64,000 nucleotides of DNA. Origin: Micromonospora rifamycinica. GTDB lineage: Bacteria; Actinomycetota; Actinomycetes; Mycobacteriales; Micromonosporaceae. Shown here one piece after another: positions 8,353 through 17,902 of this stretch (position 1 is the first letter of the stretch; the number at the start of each line of letters is the position of its first letter). The notes under the pieces were generated by a model. That model did no database searches. It saw only the letters and a program-made list of their open reading frames with translations, and was not told where the DNA came from. The stretch covers positions 6,268,001-6,332,000 of the forward strand of contig NZ_LT607752.1 of the NCBI RefSeq assembly GCF_900090265.1. The letters are read 5' to 3'. Position numbers and translations under genes: made by a program.

Positions 8353-8395
8353 GCGGCCGGGCCGTCGGCGATCGATCCGCCGGCGGCCCGGCCGC
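8353..8395. terminator. Bidirectional hairpin between convergent genes
   Basis: Arms 8353-8364 and 8384-8395 are a perfect 12-base inverted repeat of G and C. It sits between the esterase gene and the leftward glutathione peroxidase gene and could end both transcripts. Confidence 0.6.
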
Positions 8396-8430
8396 CGGTG
8401 TCTCCGGTCGTCGGCGCTGCCACCGCATCC

Positions 8431-8925
8431 TCACCGGCCGGCGGGCAGGACCTTGTCGATCGCGGCGCGCAGCTCGGCCGAGTCCGGAGTGACCGTGGGC
8501 GCGAACCGGGCGGCGACCGTGCCGTCCGGGGCGACCAGGAACTTCTCGAAGTTCCACCGGACGTCCCCGGTGTGTCCGTCGGCGTCGGGGGTGTCGACCA
8601 GCGCCGCGTAGAGCGGGTGCCGGGCCGGGCCGTTGACGTCGACCTTCTCGGTCAGCGGGAAGGTGACCCCGTAGTTGACCTGGCAGAACTCGCCGATCTC
8701 GGCCGCCGTGCCGGGTTCCTGCCCGGCGAACTGGTTGCACGGCACCCCGAGCACCACCAGCCCCCGGTCGGCGTACTCGGTGGACAGCTCCTGGAGGCCG
8801 GCGTACTGCGGGGTGAGCCCGCAGCGGGAGGCCACGTTCACCACCAGCAGCGCCCGGCCCCGGTAGCCGGCCAGGTCGACGGGTCCGCCGGTCAGGGCGT
8901 CGATCTCGATGTCGAAGACGGTCAT
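8431..8925 (-). CDS. Glutathione peroxidase family thiol peroxidase
   Basis: A 164-residue peroxidase with cysteine, not selenocysteine, at the active site: C35 in NVASRCGLTPQY. The partner residues are Q65 in VPCNQFAGQE and W124 in VRWNFEKFLV. C81 in EFCQVNYG is placed like the resolving cysteine of thioredoxin-dependent members, so thioredoxin is a more likely reductant than glutathione, which actinomycetes lack. It reduces hydrogen and lipid peroxides. ATG 8925 follows TAGCCT (plus-strand 8932-8937) by six bases: probably leaderless. Confidence 0.93.
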   Translation of the reverse strand: MTVFDIEIDALTGGPVDLAGYRGRALLVVNVASRCGLTPQYAGLQELSTEYADRGLVVLGVPCNQFAGQEPGTAAEIGEFCQVNYGVTFPLTEKVDVNGPARHPLYAALVDTPDADGHTGDVRWNFEKFLVAPDGTVAARFAPTVTPDSAELRAAIDKVLPAGR

Positions 8926-8993
8926 GCCGCGAGGCTACGCGCCCGCGCGCCCCACCTCGCCCGACCGGGCCGGCGAATCGACGGATACGCATC

Positions 8994-9051
8994 TTGACGA
9001 AGTGATGACGGTGTGAGTAGCGTCTCCCCATCGATTTGGAAAGTTTCCTAA
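8994..9051 (+). promoter_or_regulatory. Chitinase promoter with an overlapping palindromic operator
   Basis: TTGACG at 8994-8999 and TAGCGT at 9018-9023 are separated by 18 bases, a good promoter. Just after the expected start of transcription lies a palindrome, GGAAA-G-TTTCC at 9038-9048, extending to TT/AA at 9035-9051 with one T:T mismatch. A bound repressor would block early transcription. It resembles the AGGAAA-N-TTTCCT palindromes I remember ahead of secreted glycanase genes in actinomycetes (unchecked), not the DasR site. Confidence 0.65.
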
Positions 9052-9070
9052 CTGTTTGAGGAGGCGCCTC

Positions 9071-10708
<1,638 letters not shown>

Positions 10709-10732
10709 GCCGAGCACCGACACCGCACCCGT

Positions 10733-10772
10733 CCGGCGGGGAGGGACCGGCAATCCGGTCCCTCCCCGCCGG
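10733..10772 (+). terminator. Chitinase terminator hairpin
   Basis: Arms 10733-10750 and 10755-10772 form a perfect 18-base stem with a CAAT loop, 25 bases after the chitinase stop. No U tract follows. Confidence 0.75.
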
Positions 10773-10866
10773 CGTGTCCGCGTCGTCACGGGTTGCCACC
10801 CCACCGGTGCGGTGTGGCAGACTCGCCGCTCGGCAACCGGTCGACATGTCGCATCCCGGAGGACGA

Positions 10867-11343
10867 ATGGACGCCAGACTCCGCGCCGCGGGCGTCGTAC
10901 CGCTGGCCCTGTCGCTGTTCACCCTGCTCGGCTGCGGCTCGACCGGGGACGACGGGGCCGAGGGGACGCCGGAGCGGGTGCCCGCCCAGGAAGCGTCCGG
11001 CAAGGCCCGCGAGCGGGTCCAGGCGTACCTCGACGCGATGACCGCCAAGGATCCGGCCGCCGGCCGCAGCCAGCTCTGCGCGACGATGCACGCGGGTTTC
11101 GACGCCGCCGCGACCGGGCCGAACGGCGACTTCGCCGACCACTTCAAGGTGTCCCGGGCGACCATCACCGACATCCGCACCGGTGCCCAGGGGCAGGAGG
11201 TCAGCACCACCGTGACCGCTTCGGCGGGGACGCGGAAGACCACCCGGCCACTGCTGTTCACGGTCACCCGGGACGGCGCGGACTGGTGCATCGCGGGCGA
11301 GGAGCCCGGTGGACACAGCCCTGAGCCGTCGGTCACCCCCTGA
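10867..11343 (+). CDS. Small lipoprotein of unknown function
   Basis: A 158-residue protein with a short signal sequence ending in the lipobox LLGC, so Cys near residue 19 should carry the lipid and the rest faces outward. The mature part has an acidic Gly/Asp/Glu stretch and then a compact domain (RVQAYLDAMTAKDPAAG to WCIAGEE), similar in layout to DUF4878-type domains with repeated small alpha-beta folds. ATG 10867 follows GGAGG at four bases; an in-frame ATG at 10846 lacks such a site. No partner gene is evident. Confidence 0.75.
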   Translation: MDARLRAAGVVPLALSLFTLLGCGSTGDDGAEGTPERVPAQEASGKARERVQAYLDAMTAKDPAAGRSQLCATMHAGFDAAATGPNGDFADHFKVSRATITDIRTGAQGQEVSTTVTASAGTRKTTRPLLFTVTRDGADWCIAGEEPGGHSPEPSVTP

Positions 11344-11411
11344 CCTCCCAACTGCCGGAACCGCGCCCCTCGCCGCCCGGCCGCCCGGACCGTCGCCGTA
11401 CGCTTTCTCCC

Positions 11412-12818
11412 ATGCGCCATGAGTGGCATCAGCTGAGCTACCCCGCCGTGAGCAGCCCCGGGCTGCAGACCAGCCGCCCCACCGTCGACTCCGCCGAGGA
11501 CGCCGCCCTCGGCCTCGACAGGTGGCGTGAGCTGCCCCGCCAGCAGACCCCGCCGTGGTCCGACCCGGCCCAGGTCGCCGAGGTGTGCAAGGTGCTCGAC
11601 ACCGTGCCATCGGTGGTCGCGCCCTACGAGGTCGACCAGCTCCGGCGCAAGCTCGCCCTGGTCTGCGAGGGCAAGGCGTTCCTGCTCCAGGGCGGCGACT
11701 GCGCCGAGACCTTCGCCGACAACACCGAGAGCCACCTGCTGGCCAACGCCCGCACCCTGCTCCAGATGGCGATCGTGCTCACCTACGGCGCGTCCCTGCC
11801 GGTGGTGAAGGTGGCCCGGGTCGCCGGCCAGTACACCAAGCCCCGGTCGCTGCCGACCGACGCCCGGGGTCTGCCCGCCTACCGGGGCGACATGATCAAC
11901 GCGCTGGAGGCCGACCCGGCCGCCCGGGTCGCCGACCCGCAGCGCATGATCCGGGCGTACGCGAACTCGGCCGCCGCGATGAACATGCTCCGCGCCTACC
12001 TGGCGGGTGGGCTGGCCGACCTGCACGCGGTGCACGACTGGAACAAGGGCTTCGTGAAGAACTCCCCGGCGGGGGAGCGCTACGAGGCGATCGCCCGGGA
12101 GATCGACCGGGCCATCGCGTTCATCCGGGCCTGCGGGATGACCGAGGACGACGCGCTGCGTACCGTCACCCTCTACTGCTCGCACGAGGCGCTGGCGCTG
12201 GAGTACGACCGGGCGCTGACCCGGGTCTCCGACCGCCGGGCGTACGGGCTGTCCGGGCACTTTCTCTGGGTCGGCGAGCGGACCCGGCAGCTCGACGGCG
12301 CGCACATCGACTACATCTCCCGGATCGCCAACCCGATCGGGGTGAAGCTCGGCCCGACCACCAGCCCGGACGAGGCGATCGAGCTGTGCGAGAAGCTCAA
12401 CCCGGAGAACATCCCCGGCCGGCTCACCCTGATCAGCCGGATGGGCAACCACAAGGTCCGCGACGCGCTGCCGCCGATCGTCGCCAAGGTCACCGCCGCC
12501 GGGGCCAAGGTGGTGTGGCAGTGCGACCCGATGCACGGCAACACCCACGAGTCCTCCAACGGCTACAAGACCCGGCACTTCGACCGGATCGTCGACGAGG
12601 TGCTCGGCTACTTCGAGGTGCACCGGGGGCTGGAGACCCACCCCGGCGGCATCCACGTCGAGCTGACCGGTGAGGACGTCACCGAGTGCCTCGGCGGCGC
12701 GCAGGGCATCGAGGACCTCGACCTGCCCGACCGGTACGAGACCGCCTGTGACCCCCGGCTGAACACCCAGCAGTCGCTGGAGCTGGCCTTCCTGGTGGCG
12801 GAGATGCTGCGTGGCTGA
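11412..12818 (+). CDS. aroG: Class II (plant-type) 3-deoxy-7-phosphoheptulonate synthase
   Basis: A 468-residue enzyme joining phosphoenolpyruvate and erythrose 4-phosphate, the first step of the shikimate pathway. Class II features are clear: LLQGGDCAETF with the metal-binding Cys, KVARVAGQYTKPRS, and the C-terminal HPGGIHVELTGEDVTECLGG. The symbol follows M. tuberculosis AroG, to which the locus is also syntenic. ATG 11412 follows TACGCT (11399-11404) by seven bases with no ribosome site: probably leaderless. Its end overlaps the threonine aldolase gene by eight bases, so the two are cotranscribed. Confidence 0.95.
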   Translation: MRHEWHQLSYPAVSSPGLQTSRPTVDSAEDAALGLDRWRELPRQQTPPWSDPAQVAEVCKVLDTVPSVVAPYEVDQLRRKLALVCEGKAFLLQGGDCAETFADNTESHLLANARTLLQMAIVLTYGASLPVVKVARVAGQYTKPRSLPTDARGLPAYRGDMINALEADPAARVADPQRMIRAYANSAAAMNMLRAYLAGGLADLHAVHDWNKGFVKNSPAGERYEAIAREIDRAIAFIRACGMTEDDALRTVTLYCSHEALALEYDRALTRVSDRRAYGLSGHFLWVGERTRQLDGAHIDYISRIANPIGVKLGPTTSPDEAIELCEKLNPENIPGRLTLISRMGNHKVRDALPPIVAKVTAAGAKVVWQCDPMHGNTHESSNGYKTRHFDRIVDEVLGYFEVHRGLETHPGGIHVELTGEDVTECLGGAQGIEDLDLPDRYETACDPRLNTQQSLELAFLVAEMLRG

Positions 12819-13863
12819 CCACCCGACCGGCGGCGACGCCCCGCTGGTGGACCTGCGGTCCGACACGGTGACCCGACCGACCGTCGGGATGCGGGCGGCG
12901 ATGGCCGCCGCCGAGGTCGGCGACGACGTGTACGGCGAGGACCCGACGGTCAACGCGCTGGAGGCCGAGGTCGCGGCGCTCTTCGGGCACGAGGCGGCGC
13001 TGTTCGCCCCGACCGGCTCGATGGCCAACCAGATCGCCCTCCAACTGGTCGTCCCGCCCGGCGACGAGCTGCTCTGCGACGCCGACGCGCACGTGGTGAC
13101 GTACGAGGTCGGCGCGGCGGCGGCGTACGGCGCGATCTCCTCGCGGACCTGGCCGGCGGTGGGCGCGGACCTCGACCCGGGCGTGGTGGAGGCGATGATC
13201 CGGCCGGACGGCTACTTCGCGGTGCCGACCCGGGCGATCGCCGTCGAGCAGACCCACAACCGGGGCGGCGGCGGGGTGATCCCGTTGCCGACCCTGCGGG
13301 AACTGCGCCGGGTCGCCGACACCGCCGGCCTCGCCCTGCACTGCGACGGCGCCCGGATCTGGCACGCGCACGTCGCCGACGGGGTGCCCCTGCAGGAGTA
13401 CGGCGCGCTCTTCGACACGCTGTCGGTCTGCCTCTCCAAGGGGCTCGGCGCACCGGCCGGCTCGCTGGTGGTCGGCAGCGCCGCGCAGATCACCCGGGCC
13501 CGGGTCCTGCGCAAGCGGATGGGCGGCGGCATGCGGCAGGTCGGGGTGCTCGCCGCCGCCGGCCGGTACGCCCTGACCCACCACCTCGCCCGGCTCGCCG
13601 ACGACCACGCGCGCGCGGCCCGGCTCGCCGAGGCGCTCGCCGGGTCCGGGGTGCTCGCCGGGCCGGTGCGGACCAACATCGTCCCGCTGGATCTGACCGG
13701 GCACCGGCTCGACGCCCGTGCCCTGGCGACCGCCGCCCGTGCCGAGGGGGTGCTGCTGTCGGTCCTCGGCCCCCGTACCGCCCGCCTGGTCACCCACCTC
13801 GACCTCGACGACGCCGCCATCGACCACGCCAGCAAGATCCTCCCCCACCTCCTGACCCCCTGA
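12811..13863 (+). CDS. Low-specificity L-threonine aldolase
   Basis: A 350-residue fold-type I PLP enzyme (beta-eliminating lyase/threonine aldolase family) that splits L-threonine to glycine and acetaldehyde. Family landmarks are VDLRSDTVTRPT near the start, GDDVYGEDPTVNALE, EQTHNRGGG, HCDGARIWHA and the cofactor lysine in LSKGLGAPAGS (~residue 210). The GTG start lies inside the end of the DAHP synthase gene. A 9-base CCTGACCCC unit repeats three times across its stop codon (13852-13877). Confidence 0.93.
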   Translation: MADHPTGGDAPLVDLRSDTVTRPTVGMRAAMAAAEVGDDVYGEDPTVNALEAEVAALFGHEAALFAPTGSMANQIALQLVVPPGDELLCDADAHVVTYEVGAAAAYGAISSRTWPAVGADLDPGVVEAMIRPDGYFAVPTRAIAVEQTHNRGGGGVIPLPTLRELRRVADTAGLALHCDGARIWHAHVADGVPLQEYGALFDTLSVCLSKGLGAPAGSLVVGSAAQITRARVLRKRMGGGMRQVGVLAAAGRYALTHHLARLADDHARAARLAEALAGSGVLAGPVRTNIVPLDLTGHRLDARALATAARAEGVLLSVLGPRTARLVTHLDLDDAAIDHASKILPHLLTP

Positions 13864-13912
13864 CCCCCTGACCCCCTCCCGCTCTTCCCCTCCCGCCCAC
13901 CGCCCTGCGCGC

Positions 13913-14023
13913 GTTGATCAAGAGGTTTGCGTCGCCCTGTCCGGGTTGATCAAGAGGTTTGCGTCAACTTCGATCTTCAAGTTGACCTGAACCTCTTGAT
14001 CAACGCTGAATCTCTTGATCAAC
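13913..14023. repeat. Four copies of a TTGATCAAGAGGTT repeat, two direct and two inverted
   Basis: Direct copies lie at 13913-13933 and 13945-13965, inverted copies at 13984-14004 and 14005-14023. Copies two and three, with the added GTCAACTT/AAGTTGAC, make a 26-base stem with three mismatches and an 8-base loop (13945-13970 with 13979-14004). The cluster fills the gap between convergent genes and can act as a terminator in both directions. The same unit recurs at 17.8 kb. Confidence 0.85.
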
Positions 14024-14062
14024 AGGGGGTCCGGGGGAAATTGCGGGGAGAGGGGGGTGGGG

Positions 14063-14950
14063 TTAGGGGGTTTGGAGGCGGTTGAGGGTGGCTATGTCGG
14101 TGGCGTGGCCTTCGTGTCTGTCCGAGGGGGTCTCCACGACGACGGGGATGCCGGCGGTGGCCGGGTGGGCCATCAGCTCGGCGAAGGCCGGTTCGCCGAT
14201 GCCGCCCTTGCCGATGTTCTCGTGCCGGTCCCGGGTGGAGCCGCACAGGTCCTTGGAGTCGTTGGCGTGGATCAGCTTCAGCCGGTCCGCCCCGACCGTG
14301 GCGACCAGGGCGTCCAGGGTCGCCGTCATGCCACCCTCGGCGGCCAGGTCGTGCCCGGCCGCCCAGGCGTGGCAGGTGTCGAAGCAGACGCCCAGCCCCG
14401 GGTGCCGGTCCACCGCGTCCAGGTAGGGGCCGAGGTGTTCCACCCGGGAGGCCAGTGACCGGCCGCCACCGGCACTCGGCTCCACCAGCAGCAGCGGACC
14501 ACCGGCGGCCGTGGTCTCGTCCAGCAGCGGCAACAGCGACTCGCGTACCTGCCGCAGGGCGGTCTCGGCGTAACCGGCGTCGACCGCGCTGCCGGCGTGG
14601 AACACCACCCCCCGGGCCCCGATCGCCCGCCCCCGACGCAGCGCGTGCGCCAGCGTCTGCGCGGACTTCTCCACCGTCGCCGGGGTGGGCGAGCCCAGGT
14701 TGACCAGCAGCGAGGCGTGGATGTAGACGGGCACCCCACGGGCGGCGCAGCCCGCGGCGAAGAGCGCGTCCTGGGCCGGGTCACCGGGCGGCAACGCCCA
14801 ACCCCGCGAGTTGGAGACGTAGACCTGCACCACCCGGGAACCGGTCGCGTCCACGTACGGCAGGGCCGTCCTGGCCAGCCCGCCCGAGGTGGGGGTGTGC
14901 GAACCGACCGGCCGGAGCGGGCCCACCGGCAGCCCGCCGGGGCGACTCAC
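14063..14950 (-). CDS. nfo: Deoxyribonuclease IV (AP endonuclease)
   Basis: A 295-residue TIM-barrel enzyme that cuts DNA 5' of abasic sites and trims blocked 3' ends using three zinc ions. Metal ligands are in LLVEPSAG (Glu), VCFDTCHAWAAGHD (Asp, His), IHANDSK (His, Asp) and DRHENIGKGGIG, with a late Glu in PVVVETPSD. The N-terminus RPVGSHTPTSGGL matches the usual start of the fold. GTG 14950 overlaps the kinase stop (GTGA at 14947-14950), so it is coupled to the kinase gene upstream. Confidence 0.93.
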   Translation of the reverse strand: MSRPGGLPVGPLRPVGSHTPTSGGLARTALPYVDATGSRVVQVYVSNSRGWALPPGDPAQDALFAAGCAARGVPVYIHASLLVNLGSPTPATVEKSAQTLAHALRRGRAIGARGVVFHAGSAVDAGYAETALRQVRESLLPLLDETTAAGGPLLLVEPSAGGGRSLASRVEHLGPYLDAVDRHPGLGVCFDTCHAWAAGHDLAAEGGMTATLDALVATVGADRLKLIHANDSKDLCGSTRDRHENIGKGGIGEPAFAELMAHPATAGIPVVVETPSDRHEGHATDIATLNRLQTP

Positions 14951-16932
14951 AGGCAGCCCAGGGTGACCGGGGTGCCGGGCGGCACCTGGGAGTTCTCGCC
15001 CGGGTTCTGGAACCGGACGATGCCGTTGGGGTTGAACTGGACGTTCACCGTGAAGCCGGCCCCCTCCAACTGCTGCTTGGCCTGCTGGCAGGGCAGGTCG
15101 ACCACCCGGGGCACGGTCACCTGCGGCGGACCCTTGCTGACGTCCAGCTTGACCTTGGTGCCCTTCTCCACGCCCGCGCCGTCGGCCGGACTCTGCCCGA
15201 GCACCTCGTCGCGCGGCTTGTCGGATTCCTTGTATGTCTCCACCGCCACCAGCCCGAGCTGGGACAGCGCGGTGCGGGCGTCGCCGAGGCTCTTGCCGAC
15301 CAGATCCGGCACCGTGACGGGGGCCCGACCCCGGCTCAGGATGACGGTCACCTTGGTGCCCGGTTTCACCTCGGTGCCCACCTTGGGGTTGGTGTCCACC
15401 ACCACCCCGGCCGGCAGGTTGTCGTCGTAGCGGGGGCTGCCCTTGGCCACCACCAGCTTCGCGCCGGTCAGATCGGCCTCGGCGAGGTCGAACTCCTTGC
15501 CGACGACGTCCGGCACCGGGAACCGCTCCGGCCCCAGGGAGAGGGTCAGCGTGATGGTGCCGCCCTTGAGGATCTTGGCAGCCGAGCCCGGGTCCTGGGC
15601 GACCACACCGTCGCGGGGGATCTTCTCGTCGTACCGTGGTTCGGCGAAGGAGAGCCGGAACCCGGCCCGGTCCGCCTGGGCCTGCGCGTCGGCGCGGCTG
15701 AGGTTCACCAGCTGCGGGGCGACCGTGTAGCGGCCCACCCCGACCCACCAGCCTCCCATCGCGGCGAGCAGGCCGATCACCACCACGGCCGCCGCCACCG
15801 ACAACCGGCCGCGCGGGGTGCCCATCACCCGGGTACGCAGCTGCGCGAACCGGGAACCCAGGGCGGCATCCTCGACGGCCCGGCGTCGGTGCGGGCGCTG
15901 CGGGGCGACCGGCTCGGGCAGCCGGGCCCAGGTCGGCCGGTTCACCGGGCTGACCGCGGCCACCACCATCGTCGGCTGGGCCACCGCCGGCAACTCCTCG
16001 CCCACCCGGCCCAGCACGGCGGTGTGCGCGTTCGGGTTGCCCAGCTCGTCCCGGGCCACCTGCACCTCGGCCAGCAGCGCGCCCGCGTCGGCCGGGCGTG
16101 CGCCCGGATCCCGCCGGGTCGCCCGGCCGACCAGCTCGTCGAGCACCCGGGGCAGGCCGGGCACCAGGATCGACGGGGCCGGGACGTCCCGGTCGACATG
16201 CTGCCAGGCCACCTCGACCGGGCGGTCCCCGTCGTACGGAACCCGACCGGTGAGCATCTCGAACAGCACGATGCCGGCCGAGTAGACGTCGGTCCGCGGG
16301 TCGGCCTGCCCGTCGGTGACCAGCTCCGGCGCCACGTACGCGACGGTCGCCATCAGCTGGTTGCCGTCGCCCTCCTCGGCGCTGGCCTCCACCGCGCGGG
16401 CCAGGCCGAAGTCGGCGACCTTGACCACGCTGTCGACCAGGTTGGCCACCCCGCCGGTGGGCGCCTCGGCGACCAGCACGTTCTCCGGCTTGACGTCCCG
16501 GTGGACCAGCCCGGCCCGGTGTGCGGCGGCGATCGCGGCGAGCATCTGCTCCATGATCGCCAATGCCTCGTCGGGGTTGAGCCGGCGGCGTTCGGCCAGC
16601 ACCTCGCGCAGGGTGCGGCCCCGGACGTACTCCATCACCAGGTAGGGAAGCCCCTGGTGGGTGCCCTGGTCGTAGACGGCGACCACGTTGGGATGGGTCA
16701 ACCGGGCGATGGCCTTGGCCTCGTCGGTGAACCGACCCGGGAATCCCGCCAGTCGGGACCGCGCCTCGGTGGCCTGGGACGGGTGGATGATCTTCACCGC
16801 TACGGTGCGTTCCAGCCGCTCGTCGGTGGCGGTGTACACGGTCGCCATGCCACCACGGGCCACGCGACCGCGAATGCGGTAGCGCCCGTCGAGCAGCGAG
16901 CCCAGCAACGTGTCGGCGACCTGTATGTCCAT
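14947..16932 (-). CDS. pknL: Membrane Ser/Thr protein kinase with four PASTA domains
   Basis: The 661-residue protein has an N-terminal Hanks kinase domain (residues ~10-275: GRVARGGMATVY, VAVKII, HRDVKPENVLV, VADFGLAR), a juxtamembrane linker, one transmembrane segment near 375-395 and four extracellular PASTA repeats (~400-660; starts such as VPDVVGKEFDLAEADL and TVPDLVGKSLGDA). PASTA domains bind muropeptides or lipid II and control growth and division. Its divergent neighbour is an Rv2175c-like gene, as at M. tuberculosis pknL; PknL there lacks PASTA domains, so the symbol rests on position. ATG 16932 has TAGACT (plus-strand 16941-16946) eight bases upstream. Confidence 0.92.
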   Translation of the reverse strand: MDIQVADTLLGSLLDGRYRIRGRVARGGMATVYTATDERLERTVAVKIIHPSQATEARSRLAGFPGRFTDEAKAIARLTHPNVVAVYDQGTHQGLPYLVMEYVRGRTLREVLAERRRLNPDEALAIMEQMLAAIAAAHRAGLVHRDVKPENVLVAEAPTGGVANLVDSVVKVADFGLARAVEASAEEGDGNQLMATVAYVAPELVTDGQADPRTDVYSAGIVLFEMLTGRVPYDGDRPVEVAWQHVDRDVPAPSILVPGLPRVLDELVGRATRRDPGARPADAGALLAEVQVARDELGNPNAHTAVLGRVGEELPAVAQPTMVVAAVSPVNRPTWARLPEPVAPQRPHRRRAVEDAALGSRFAQLRTRVMGTPRGRLSVAAAVVVIGLLAAMGGWWVGVGRYTVAPQLVNLSRADAQAQADRAGFRLSFAEPRYDEKIPRDGVVAQDPGSAAKILKGGTITLTLSLGPERFPVPDVVGKEFDLAEADLTGAKLVVAKGSPRYDDNLPAGVVVDTNPKVGTEVKPGTKVTVILSRGRAPVTVPDLVGKSLGDARTALSQLGLVAVETYKESDKPRDEVLGQSPADGAGVEKGTKVKLDVSKGPPQVTVPRVVDLPCQQAKQQLEGAGFTVNVQFNPNGIVRFQNPGENSQVPPGTPVTLGCL

Positions 16933-17291
16933 CGGCAGGGAGTCTATGTGTCCTGAGGGTGAAGGTTGAACAGGATGCTACAGCCGGTTCCGACCCGACC
17001 GGTTCCGCGCGCTCAGCCAGGCACGACAGCACTCGCCGTCCAGCGGTACCCCACCCGCGCGACGGGACACCGCTGCTCGTGCCCGGGGGCGTCTGCTCGT
17101 GCCCGGAGCATCGTCGCGGGTGCGCTGCGGGTGTCGCGGCGTGTGCGCTGCGGGGGTGACATGCGTGTGCGGTCCGGTCGGGGCTCGGGTGCGTGTGCGG
17201 TCGGGGTCTCGCGGGTGCGGCCGGGTGGTGTGGGGCGTGCGACGCGGGGTGCCGTTGCGGCTGCGGCCGGGGGACGTGGCAGGGTGGTCCG
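16933..17291. other. Divergent intergenic region, G-rich
   Basis: This 359-base region separates the kinase and Rv2175c-like genes. It holds the kinase -10 element at its left end and a possible CAGGGT (17280-17285) for the rightward gene. From about 17098 it is rich in repeated GTGCGG/GTGTGCG words. Open frames across it resemble nothing and lack start signals. Confidence 0.5.
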
Positions 17292-17681
17292 GTGACCGAT
17301 TCCGTACCCGCCGACCAGTCCGTCGGCAGTGAACTCGCCGGCCCCGGCGACCCGGCCGACTGGCTGACCCTCCCCGACGTCGCCGAGCGGCTCGACCTGT
17401 CGATCAGCAAGGTCCACCAGATGATCCGGGACCGCGAGCTGATCGCGGTGCGCCGGGACGGCGTCCGCCGGATCCCCGCCGACCTGGTGGCCAACAAGAC
17501 GGTGCTCAAGCACCTGCCCGGTGTGCTCAACCTGCTCGCCGACGCCGGGTACGACGACGAGGCCGCGCTGCGCTGGCTCTACCAGCACGACGACACCCTC
17601 TCCGGTGGCAATGGCGCGGTCACCCTCGGTGGCGACCATGCCCGCGAGGTGAAGCGTCGCGCCCAGGCCCTCGGCTTCTGA
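17292..17681 (+). CDS. Rv2175c-like winged-helix DNA-binding protein
   Basis: A 129-residue protein like M. tuberculosis Rv2175c. After a flexible N-terminus (~1-20) comes a helix-turn-helix WLTLPDVAERLDLSISKVHQMIRD and a C-terminal helical part ending REVKRRAQALGF. In M. tuberculosis the protein binds DNA and is phosphorylated on an N-terminal threonine by PknL, the neighbouring kinase; Thr2 here could serve the same role (inference). GTG 17292 is chosen by domain length and by CAGGGT six bases upstream; the longer frame from 17193 is unlikely. Confidence 0.88.
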   Translation: MTDSVPADQSVGSELAGPGDPADWLTLPDVAERLDLSISKVHQMIRDRELIAVRRDGVRRIPADLVANKTVLKHLPGVLNLLADAGYDDEAALRWLYQHDDTLSGGNGAVTLGGDHAREVKRRAQALGF

Positions 17682-17787
17682 CCCCTCCCACCCCTTCCCG
17701 CCTCCTCTCCCACCCCTTCCCGCCTCCCGCCTCCCCTCGCCCCTCCCGGCCCGGAGCCGGCTCCCTGAAGTCACGACACCGCAGCAC

Positions 17788-17842
17788 GATCAAGAGGTTC
17801 AGGTCACCTGCCGGCTCATCTCGTGACCTGAACCTCTTGATC
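17788..17842. repeat. Perfect 20-base inverted repeat of the GATCAAGAGGTT family
   Basis: Arms 17788-17807 and 17823-17842 are exact reverse complements with a 15-base loop. The outer half of each arm is the same unit as in the cluster at 13.9 kb. It lies between convergent genes and follows C/T-rich tandem CCTTCCCGCC-like repeats (17690-17750). Termination is the simplest role. Confidence 0.85.
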
Positions 17843-17902
17843 AACAAGGTTCAGCGCGGGGTGGAGTGGGGCGGCGTGCGGGGGAGTGGGGGTGGGGCGG
17901 GG

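Noticed and set aside
14063..17530. A single open frame of over 1100 codons on the minus strand
   Set aside because: It is the endonuclease IV gene running in frame into the antisense of other genes; the kinase gene and the Rv2175c-like gene occupy most of it in better-supported frames.
13913..17842. CRISPR-like array from the GATCAAGAGGTT repeats
   Set aside because: Copies are few, partly inverted and unevenly spaced, with no cas genes; they behave as terminator-type palindromes.
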